Below, in pieces: positions 5,313-13,900 of a DNA stretch of 27,672 bases; the stretch's first letter is position 1, and each line of letters opens with the position of its first letter. The notes under the pieces are model-generated. The model was given only the letters and a program-made list of their open reading frames with translations. It was not told the origin of the DNA and did not search any database. The translations under genes and the position numbers were made by a program. The stretch spans positions 1 through 27,672 of the IMG/VR virus record IMGVR_UViG_3300020469_000205. One strand, 5' to 3'. The DNA comes from a virus.

Positions 5313-6395
5313 ATGCATGGAATTAAAGAACTAGACGCCGTTATGGTCCCCGCAGGTGAAAACTACCGCACATGGCACAACCTTGAGAAGGTATCGCCGA
5401 GTGGGTTAATCACACCCCGTGAGGCAGAGGAGGTAGGACTATTCCCTACCATCCGAGAAGCTGAGATCATCGCCACTGTCAAAGATAAGTCAGAGGATGA
5501 CGAGACGGAGACTCACCACCGGCATGTCGAGATGCCGTCCCACAAAGGTCTTGTCGCAGAGACTAGAGAAGGACAACTAGTCCCGATTCACGTAGCGTCG
5601 AACCAATACGCCATCATCCAGAACCGGAAGATCGCGGAGCTTATGTCTTCAGCACTCAAAGAAGCTGAGATAGAATACAAGTTCTCTGCAATGGGGACGC
5701 TCAAGAACCTGTCTCACTTCTTCATCTCAATCGAGTTAGGTGAGAACGGTGGTATGTTCAAGGTCAACGGAGAGGATCATCTCTTTCACCTGAACGCCCT
5801 CACTAACCACTGTGGTATGTCCTTCCGAACTCATGGATCACATACCAGAGTAGTGTGTGCCAATACTTTTGACGCCAGCCGCTATGGCGACAAGAAACTT
5901 ATGGATTTCAAAGTAGTCCATAAAGGCAACGTAGAATTCAAGTGTAGGGACCTCGCCCAGAAGATTACCGGACTACTCAAGAGTAGGCAGAGCTACGTTG
6001 AAGAGATGGAGATGTTAGCCGCCCAGAAGGTGGCAGAGTCTGACATCCAGAACATCGTGGCGGGATACTACATCCAGCAGGCATTCAGTAAGGTTGATAA
6101 GTTTTCAACCCGAACCCTGAACGCCGTATCCGGCATCACTGACCTGTCGATCAGGGGTAGGGGTAACCGTGGAGAGTCTTTATACGACGTCTTCAACGGA
6201 GGCACTGAATACTGGACGTCGGGTGACGGTGTTGGTCAGAGGACATCTGACACTAACAAAGCCTTCTCCTCAGAGTTCGGCACAGCCGCAGCCCACAAGC
6301 GTAGATTCGGTGATTACCTTATCGACAATGCTGACTCCGTTGACCAGCTTGCAGAGGAAGGTCGTGTTGTCATGGAAGAAACACTTAAAGGCTAA
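5313..6395 (+). CDS. DUF932-family phage/plasmid protein
   Basis: The protein has 360 residues. After an N-terminal VSPSGLITPREAEEVGLFPT segment it shows the DUF932 core: VPIHVASNQYAIIQNRKIAEL, a middle FFISIELGENGGMFKVNGED strand pair, then 'LNALTNHCGMSFRTHGSHTRVVCANTF' (about 200-225) and a helical C-terminal half. DUF932 proteins are common on phages and plasmids, often near recombination genes; their activity is unknown. The start chosen is the ATG at 5313, behind a 45-bp A/C-rich leader. An in-frame ATG at 5199 would overlap the peptidase gene by 68 bp and add non-conserved residues. A GC-rich hairpin follows the gene. Confidence 0.85.
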   Translation: MHGIKELDAVMVPAGENYRTWHNLEKVSPSGLITPREAEEVGLFPTIREAEIIATVKDKSEDDETETHHRHVEMPSHKGLVAETREGQLVPIHVASNQYAIIQNRKIAELMSSALKEAEIEYKFSAMGTLKNLSHFFISIELGENGGMFKVNGEDHLFHLNALTNHCGMSFRTHGSHTRVVCANTFDASRYGDKKLMDFKVVHKGNVEFKCRDLAQKITGLLKSRQSYVEEMEMLAAQKVAESDIQNIVAGYYIQQAFSKVDKFSTRTLNAVSGITDLSIRGRGNRGESLYDVFNGGTEYWTSGDGVGQRTSDTNKAFSSEFGTAAAHKRRFGDYLIDNADSVDQLAEEGRVVMEETLKG

Positions 6396-6408
6396 GAAGC
6401 CCGATACT

Positions 6409-6434
6409 CTGCCCCTTCCGATTGGAGGGGGCAG
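6409..6434 (+). other. Stable hairpin between DUF932 gene and next gene
   Basis: CTGCCCCTTCC (6409-6419), loop GATT, GGAGGGGGCAG (6424-6434): an 11-bp GC-rich stem with one U-G wobble. No T-run follows, so it is not a typical intrinsic terminator. It is more likely an mRNA-stabilising or processing element that protects the upstream message. Confidence 0.65.
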
Positions 6435-6462
6435 CAATCAGGAATCAACCTAACTAAATACG

Positions 6463-6762
6463 ATGATCTACGCAAGACAAGCATACAAACCGGACTGGTA
6501 TCAGTCTGATGATACCAAACTATATTACGCCGCAACGTCAGGCTCATCTCCGTTCAATCAATGGTATGAGTTCGACGACAGGTCTGAAGCCGTCGAGCGT
6601 CTCGCAGATGAGATTAAACTCGAAAGTTTCTGCTGGTTAGGCGGAGAGATCTTCCACACCGAAGACCTCGAATACGATGAGGTGATCGAAGGTTTCGTCA
6701 GGATTAAAGGTGCGAAACCCGCCGACCTCGATGAGGTAGTTCAATCCGTTAGTAGATTCTAA
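6463..6762 (+). CDS. Unidentified small acidic protein, 99 residues
   Basis: The protein starts MIYARQAYKPDWYQSDDTKL and is rich in Tyr, Phe and acidic residues. The middle (FDDRSEAVERLADEIKLESF) is probably helical, and the end (AKPADLDEVVQSVSRF) is another short helix. No metal-binding or catalytic motif, signal peptide or membrane span is seen, and I do not recognise the family. It follows the DUF932 gene and its hairpin by about 70 bp, has no Shine-Dalgarno sequence, and is 15 bp ahead of the next gene. The composition looks like other early phage proteins that bind host factors. Confidence 0.65.
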   Translation: MIYARQAYKPDWYQSDDTKLYYAATSGSSPFNQWYEFDDRSEAVERLADEIKLESFCWLGGEIFHTEDLEYDEVIEGFVRIKGAKPADLDEVVQSVSRF

Positions 6763-6777
6763 AAACCAACCTGAACT

Positions 6778-6993
6778 ATGAAAAAAACAATAAGCCGAAC
6801 TGCCCAGATTCATGGGCGGGGATCGCAACCCTACCGTTGGGTTTCCCGACTCACAGTGGAAGAAAAAGACGCCGTGATAAGAGGGGAACTAGTCCTCATC
6901 CGTGATCACCACCCCCTGTCGGGATGTGATTACAAAAAAGTTGTGTATGATCGACGATCAAAAAGATTTGGCCACCGAAACTACAACCCATGA
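6778..6993 (+). CDS. Unidentified small basic protein, 71 residues
   Basis: The protein reads MKKTISRTAQIHGRGSQPYR and ends with YDRRSKRFGHRNYNP; it is basic and probably binds nucleic acid or acidic partners. The middle, RLTVEEKDAVIRGELVLIRD, is a helix followed by a strand. No known domain is visible. The ATG follows the previous stop by 15 bp. The coding call rests on length, spacing and direction rather than homology. Confidence 0.5.
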   Translation: MKKTISRTAQIHGRGSQPYRWVSRLTVEEKDAVIRGELVLIRDHHPLSGCDYKKVVYDRRSKRFGHRNYNP

Positions 6994-7018
6994 TTCTAAA
7001 AATCAACCACCAAAATCT

Positions 7019-7309
7019 ATGACAAATAAACAAATAAACGACATGACCGACGAAGGTCATGGTTGCCCCGTAGTCCACCTCAACGGCTCCAGCAAGGATG
7101 CCCTCTTGAAAGAGTGGTTCACCTTCCAGAAAGCCCTCGAAACAGCGCGAGAGTTGTTCCCTAACGAGAGCTTTCATGGCCGTAACCATTACCCGAAAGG
7201 CGATGCCGGAGAGCAAAAGGCTGATGAGTATAGAAAGGCATTACTAGCCCAGTTAGATACTCTGATCCATTGTGCTGCTGGAAACAACGCCGGAATCGAC
7301 GCACAATAG
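7019..7309 (+). CDS. Conserved-type small phage protein of unknown function, 96 residues
   Basis: Starting at the ATG at 7019, the protein reads MTNKQINDMTDEGHGCPVVH, then LNGSSKDALLKEWFTFQKALETARE, PNESFHGRNHYPKGDAGEQK and a final helix. 'LNG(T/S)S...L...W/Y.....AL..A', then 'PN...(R)(D/N)(Y/H)Y', recalls a recurrent short phage family without known function. An in-frame ATG upstream at 6902 would lie inside the preceding gene and is less likely. The downstream gene starts 6 bp after the stop. Confidence 0.65.
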   Translation: MTNKQINDMTDEGHGCPVVHLNGSSKDALLKEWFTFQKALETARELFPNESFHGRNHYPKGDAGEQKADEYRKALLAQLDTLIHCAAGNNAGIDAQ

Positions 7310-7314
7310 AAGCT

Positions 7315-7587
7315 ATGGACTTACATACCATTCCATCTAAACCGAATGTTCCTGATAACTACAAGGAATACATCGGGCATGCAGTCATCACAGCCCGTTC
7401 ATACCTCACACAAGAGGGTAAGATTGTCTTAGGCTTTGAAGGCCGAGGCAGTGAGACCAATGAGTTGAATGAGTGGGATGTTGAGTTCGACATCTATGAT
7501 TTCCTCGCTTGGATGAACAAGCATAAGTTAGAGGAACTCGCAAAAAAACCCATAATGTCTCTCGCAGACCCGCATAAGAACAAATAG
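7315..7587 (+). CDS. Unidentified acidic protein, 90 residues
   Basis: The chosen start is the ATG at 7315 (MDLHTIPSKPNVPDNYKEYI), 6 bp after the previous stop. An earlier in-frame ATG at 7270 would overlap the upstream gene and add a basic, Cys-rich extension unlike the rest. The body has beta-strand character (HAVITARSYL, GKIVLGFEGRG) and then an acidic segment WDVEFDIYDFLAWMNKHKLEEL, a helix. No recognised domain. It is separated by 4 bp from the following gene, as in a compact operon. Confidence 0.65.
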   Translation: MDLHTIPSKPNVPDNYKEYIGHAVITARSYLTQEGKIVLGFEGRGSETNELNEWDVEFDIYDFLAWMNKHKLEELAKKPIMSLADPHKNK

Positions 7588-7591
7588 AGCC

Positions 7592-7780
7592 ATGCCAACC
7601 GAAATACCTGTTATATTTAAACCTAGTTACGGTAACTTAACGTGCTACGTAGCTGACGTCAGTCTAAAACGTATCATCACTAAGCTTACGGGCCATAAAT
7701 CACTCACTGAAAGTGACCGTGAGGCTCTCAAAGAGTTAGGTTTCACCTTCAGAGTCATCCAACCTCACTATCACGTATAA
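7592..7780 (+). CDS. Unidentified small protein, 62 residues
   Basis: The protein is MPTEIPVIFKPSYGNLTCYV, followed by a helical LKRIITKLTGHKSLTESDREALKELG part and a final strand FRVIQPHYHV. There is no known domain and no membrane span. It starts 4 bp after the previous stop and is the last ATG-started frame of reasonable size before the terminator at 7937. The junction with the following region is odd, because another open frame begins at its stop codon without an ATG. Confidence 0.6.
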   Translation: MPTEIPVIFKPSYGNLTCYVADVSLKRIITKLTGHKSLTESDREALKELGFTFRVIQPHYHV

Positions 7781-7821
7781 TAACTATCACGCAAATCGCT
7801 AGTTACCTTGCATTTACGCCC

Positions 7822-7917
7822 TTGCTACCCATCGGTATTTGCTGTATCGTAGCTAACATGCAACGCACGCAAAAACGATTCGACCAAAAGCGTGTGAAGC
7901 AGACCAACAAAACTTAG
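7822..7917 (+). CDS. Possible tiny membrane protein with non-ATG start
   Basis: A reading frame ending at TAG 7915-7917 contains a hydrophobic stretch (ASYLAFTPLLPIGICCIVAN) followed by a basic tail (MQRTQKRFDQKRVKQTNKT), the profile of a small single-span membrane peptide. The frame is open from about 7720, but its only ATG (7858) lies after the hydrophobic part. A TTG at 7822 would give 31 residues. A start at ATA 7777, overlapping the previous stop, would give about 46 and the full membrane segment. It ends 20 bp before the terminator stem, as expected for the last gene of an operon. Coding status is uncertain. Confidence 0.35.
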   Translation: MLPIGICCIVANMQRTQKRFDQKRVKQTNKT

Positions 7918-7936
7918 CGGGCAATAGCCCACACCC

Positions 7937-7982
7937 AACACCCGCTGCCATTTTGTGTTTTTTATGGCAGCGGGTGTTTTTA
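7937..7982 (+). terminator. Strong intrinsic terminator closing the early cassette
   Basis: AACACCCGCTGCCAT (7937-7951) pairs perfectly with ATGGCAGCGGGTGTT (7964-7978) around a 12-nt loop and is followed by TTTATTT. It ends rightward transcription just 2 bp before the stop codon of the convergent giant gene. On the minus strand the stem has no T-run on its far side, so it is less effective in that direction. A small extra GGGC-AATA-GCCC hairpin lies just upstream (about 7919-7930). Confidence 0.92.
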
Positions 7983-7983
7983 T

Positions 7984-10900
7984 TTAATCCAAAGGATTAA
8001 CTCTAGGTTTCTCTTTGAGAATACTCTGAACATCTTTGCCTCGCTTACGTAGAACCTCGTCTTTTTTCAGTCTATCCAAAGTCGAAGAGCTTAAAGATCT
8101 ATTCTTAAAATCAGATCCGCGTATGGCTTTTGCAACATCTGAGTTTAACCTCAAAGATTTAATAATTAAGTCTTTTTCTTTTTTAGGAAGTGGGGAAGTT
8201 TTATACCAACCGCGAGCGCGTTTCATGATCTTGAGGTCATCAGAATAAAAAGTATTAGCGATCTCTTCTACATCATCATCCGACAGAAACTGATTAGAAG
8301 CTAATTTGTCTGTAGTAGACCTAGAAGCATTCAAATCATCGCGAGTCTCGCGCATAGCACTGTAGAAAGCATTAGTGTGATCTACATTCAAGTTTCTCAC
8401 AGGAGAAATTTCATTCATCACAAGCTGACCCAACTTATCCTCTGCGGACATCGAAGGCGACTCGCCTTTAGTAGTCTGAATAACTTTTCTGGCAAAGTTG
8501 AGCGCCCGAGGCTCAAATGCATTCTTGAGGATGTAAGAAGCCCTCTTAGCAAAGATTACTTCAGGTTCATCAAAGTCATTATAAATCTTCTGCTTAGTAA
8601 CAGAATCAATATTCTCTTGGGACTCCCGCCAAGCTTGGCCGAGAATAGGTGACTCAATAAACTCGTTAAGGAACATACCAGAGGCTTCAGTAATCCCTTT
8701 TAAGAACTGACCTTTTTGAGCGTATTTTGACAACCTCTCAAGGGAATTAGTAACAGGTGACATCGGGTTAAGGAAAGTCATGTCCCACTGGACCTGCTCA
8801 CCGAACCAATTGAAATACCAAATGGTAGAGTTTTGTCGGTATTCAGGTAAGCCTTTCCTGTTCAACTCATCTTCTTCTTCAGAAACACCGAAAATAGCCC
8901 GCATGATTTGCGCTCCCAGTATACTTACCCCACCTACGATTGCGGAGTATCCAACAAGCCTGCGGAAACCCCTCTTTTTGATGACTGGGTTGCTGCTACT
9001 TATTTCTTTTTTAATCACAGAGGGAGTCGCTAAAAAGATCCGAACAGTGTCTGTCTTAAACCTTAAGAAGGACGCAAAGACAAAACCATACCTTGAAGAA
9101 AGGTCTTTTATAGCCTCATAAGAATCTACATAAGATTGAGAAGTGTCCCGAACGGTTTTAGACGCTATGACTTCAAGGTCTTCATCCGTAAGGTTTTTAT
9201 AACCTGTGTCATTACCGCTCTTTAAATCGCTGTGTCTGGCTCTCTTCAAAACAGAAAGCTCAAACTCATAGTAACCAATCTTATAGAAGTCATCTACTGC
9301 CTGAGAAAGAAGCATCATCCGGTTAACAACAGGATCTAAAGTTTTCTTTCTAACTGCGGCAGAAGCATTCATAGCCTTCAGTTTAACTTTCGCACTTAGG
9401 AGTTTCTCTGATTCTTTCTGTAGTCTTTCTCTTAGGACGTCTATATTAGTGTTTCCGTTAACTAAGTCCGATAAAAGCTGACTGGTGATATCCCCCTGAA
9501 TTACGTTCAGGCTAAGTAACCTACCCTGATATGCGTCGATAGACCTGAGACTCTCATTAGAGTTTAGTGGGTTTAGGACCTTACCTACTTGGGTAATATG
9601 CTCAGTAAGGGTCAAGGGGTTTAGGCCCTGCATCGGCCCGAAGAAACCTAAGTTACCAATCACGTTACGCGTATAGAAACCGATACCGAATAATGTCTTA
9701 GCTGTTAGTGTGGCCCCTTGGGCGAGTTGAACACCTCCCACAATCCAGTTACCTAACTCAGACTCTTGTGCGTTTATCTTATCTTGTTTCTGAACATAGG
9801 ATTGGATCTGTTTAAAAGCTTCAGCATCAATGTAATGATGGAACCCCTTATTGAATTCAGCATCCTCCTCGCTTAAACCTTCTGGTTCTTGATTGTAGCG
9901 GTAAGCTTCCCCCGTCCTCATGTTGACGATATTCAACTTTAACGTGGCCTCTGGACCCATTCGGTCTAAATCATCGGTAGAGTAAACGAAATTATTACCT
10001 TCGGCTTGCCCGAGAGCAATCATATTAGATATCATTGACTCCCTACTGAGAGACCGACTTAAAATAGACACAGATCGGATTACGTTGTTAACTACCTCTG
10101 AATCAGCGTGCTGCCCTAAAAACTTACGGATGGCTGGAGGAACTCTTTTACGCCTTTTTAGGTTATCGATAATTGATTTAGCAATGCTTCCGTCCTTGAG
10201 ACCTCCCTTAGAACTACCAAATTGTTTGTCCGCATCAAGAGACTCAACGTAATCCCTCATCGCTTCTTTAATTTGAATAGCTATGGCGGGGTCAGTATTG
10301 TAGATATCCTCTACTCTCTTTCGGGCTTCTTGTGCGGAAACACCAGCCTCGCGTTTTCTTACCTCAGACTCGATGTAGAATTCTTTGAATTGCTCTAAAG
10401 CATTCTCGTAATTCTCAACCATCACTTGGTCGATATTAGTGAAGTCTCCTCGCATGATACGCCTCACATTGTCCATGTAGGCTTCATCAGTGAAAGCGCG
10501 ATAAGTTCTGGTAACATAAACGCCTAGCCTACTGTCAATCACAGCTCCAAGATCGCCACTAATACCGAACTCATCTTTCATAATCTTAGACATAGAGTCT
10601 AAGACAAACCTGAGTTTCCCAAGATTCTCATGCAGCTCAGGGTGGCTAGCGGCTAGAACGCTAGCAGCAGCCTCTCTTTTCGCTTTCGATAAACCGAGGA
10701 GAGTATTCTTTTCCGCTGCCTTCCTATCCAGAACGTGCAGTTTGTAGAGAGAAGCTTCTTGTTCGGAAGTAATCTTCTTACCGCTATTCTTATAATCCCT
10801 TATACGAACCCGATATTCGTTCTCGATCTGAGTCTCTACCTCTTCACTAATCTCAATATCATCAGGTCGTCCTAAGTAATCCCCTAAAATAGTGTCTTCA

Positions 10901-13900
10901 ACTGTATTCTTTTTAAGGTAGCTTGTAATCTTATTAGCGATTGTCTCAGTTGATTTTTCAACAGCCCGCTGCACCGCATCAGCTTGTTTTTTAAGTTCCA
11001 ATATTCTTGGGTCAAGGTTACCTTGGAAGATTCTTTTAATGCCCGTGCGACTGGTATACTTACCGCCTGCGAAAGCGCCCAGAGCAATTTTATACCCCTT
11101 GAACATCGGTAGCTTGGCTACGATCTCTTCGTAAGTTGTGTCCTCAGTTATTTCATTAAGAGTAAGGCTGATTTGGTTAGCGAAACTTACGAGAGATTCG
11201 TCGGGAACTTCAATGTCGAACTGTTTAACAGCGTAATCAAACCGACCACCACTCTTGATATAACTAATCTCATCCGAGATTTCGTTTATCTTTCGGGAAA
11301 GTTTCGGGTTATTCTTTCGGAGTTTAGCTCGTAGGGAAAGTTTCTTCAGACTACCAGCGAAGAACCTCATCAAGACACGAGCCGTGTTAGGTTGAGTCAG
11401 GTAAAAAGAAGCGTCTTCGTAGGAAGTATAGCCTCTAGTTGCTCTCTCATAATGATCCGCAAACATATCACGGACGAGGTTTCTTTTAAGGTCAACGTCC
11501 CCCGCATCAATTGCTTTTAAGACATTTTCAAGTTCAGTGGGGTCTTGAATATATTTTTCAGCGAAGTTTTTGAAGGACCCGTCGCTCGTTTCGGCAATCG
11601 CTGAATCAATTTCTTGGTCGGTCAACTCGATTGACTGGACTGACTTAACGAAAATACTATTTAGTTCCGCCTCAAGAATCATTTTGAGGTGAATAGAGTT
11701 CCTTGCGACATCTCCATACCTAGCCAAGATCTGACCAGAGTTTTTACCATTCACAAGGATAACTAAATTACTGCCGCCGTCTTCATTAGGAGTTTGGACC
11801 GTCTTAAACAACTCATTAGGGGCATACTTAAACTCAGCTTCGGATTGCTCGTTGTTTAATATAACAACAGGAGCTGCGGATGCAGGCATAGTATGCGCCG
11901 CTACCTCTTGAATCATTCTATTTATATCAGCTAACTGATCCTCTGTTACATCATCATCCGAACTTAAGTTCTCAAGAGAGTCATATTTTTTTCTCTCAAA
12001 ATTCTTACGTGCGTTGTCGTTAGTTTCTGCCTTACTCTTTTCAATAACTTCTTCAGCTTTGAGGATCTGAAGCTCTTGCATTATCCGCCGCTCAACTAAA
12101 TACCTACCAGCAAGATCAGGGACTACATCCATGTTAAGGAAATCAACTAAATCATCGAAGGCGGTATCTAAATTAGTCTTAGGTTCGATACCAAATAATT
12201 GTTTGATGCTGTTTATAATTCTTCGCAATAAACCCTTTTGAGGGAGGTCCCTGACACCTTGTTGGAAACGAGGGGAAGTGAATATTGAAGAAATAAACTC
12301 ATCGATGTTAGCCAAGCCAGCTTCAAAAGCTGTTTGATCCTGTTGCGAGTCAAACTTCTTAGGGTTCTTGGCGTGTTCTTTGAACATCAACTGCCTAAGT
12401 GACTCAAGTTTGTCGAGCGACCTACGCTGCTCGACAGTCAACAATGACCGATCAGTAGAAAGAAGTTTCTTTGTGAAAGCGTGAAGGTATTCATGCAATA
12501 AAATTGACTCTACCCCTTTACCGTAGGTAGAAGAAATATTGATCCTGACTGTCCCCCTCCCTTTCTCATCTTGTAAGAATGAACCAGCGGAATCTTGGAT
12601 GTCATCTACAATTTCAAAGTTAACCGAGCGAACAAATTCAGGGTCTCTCAACAACAACTCAGCAACGAGTTTGTGGGAATCATCAACTCCAGACTTTTCG
12701 ATAATTTTAAGAGCCGCTAAGACAGATTCTGGTTCCCCGCTCTCTAAAGCGAGCCTGTTAATATCCGCTATATTTTCTTCGATCCGCTGTTTAGCATCTG
12801 CGTCGGTGATTAAGTTCGGAGCGTTGTTTCTAGTTACATACAAATTCTCGTAAACTGATCTTGCTCTTTTTAGGTCTGGTGTAATGGCTTCTCCAGTATC
12901 ATAACCTACAAGGACAAGGAAATCTTTCTCTGCTTTACTTAAACCCAAGAAGTCCGCTTCAGGCACTAAGAGTTCCTGAGCGTATTGGCTATCGTTATCG
13001 ATTTTGTTGCTGAGAATACGGTTAGCAAATACTCTTACCTTACTCGACATAGAGGAAGTAAGCTGCTCAACAAAAGTAGGTATATTTTGATTAGCCCTAG
13101 AGATAAAGGCGTCATAAGAAATGTTTTCGCTATCCGCAGTGCTTTGTGGGGCTGGTGATGGGGCAGCTCGATTCGCTATAATTTCTTCAGGCGCTAATTC
13201 TGATTGTCTAGAGTCTTTAATCTTAAGTAACCTAGCTTTGTTTCGGACTCGCCCACCGACTCTCTGAGAGTAAGAAAAGAAGTTGGGGAAAGGTCCGTTC
13301 TTTCTCCTAAAGTTCTCATGCCCCATGAGACCTTTTATAGTTTGTTTAGCCACCGTTGCCTCCCACCCGTCATTCAAAGACCACTTCCCATTTTTATTTT
13401 TAGAGCGAGTAGTGGATAAGAAACTGTCGTTAAATGTTTTTTTGTTAAGTAGCCCCCCTTGCCCAGAAGTAGTGGCGTATAAAAAAGCTGAAATTTTCTG
13501 GAGTGGGGTCCCGTTCAAGAGGTTTAAATTAGACTCCCAAGATTTAGACCTTCCGAGATTGATGTCTTGGTTTTCTTTCTTCTCTAAGAAATTCTCGACG
13601 TCTTTCATGTTAAAGAAAGCGATGAACTCCTCACTTTGCACAAACTCATCTAAGGCTGCGTCAGAGTCTAAGTTCTTCTCGCTACTAATCTCCGAAACGC
13701 GAGAGCGTAAATACTCTACTTGCAGCCCTAACCTCAATTCAGTAAGTAACTGTGTAAACGCAGTTTCCTGAAGTTCAGAGACAACCGCAGGATTTTTGAG
13801 TCCAAGTCGGTTGATATTAGACGCTATACTAAATATCTTACCTGATACACCATTAACACCAACAGAACCGCCTTCTTGGCTCCCTCCCGTAATTGATCTA

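Noticed and set aside
12539-13771. Antisense open frames of 104 and 162 residues within the giant gene
   Set aside because: They lie opposite one continuous 10-kb frame, have Ser/Phe/Leu-rich translations typical of antisense frames, and no own promoter or family signal.
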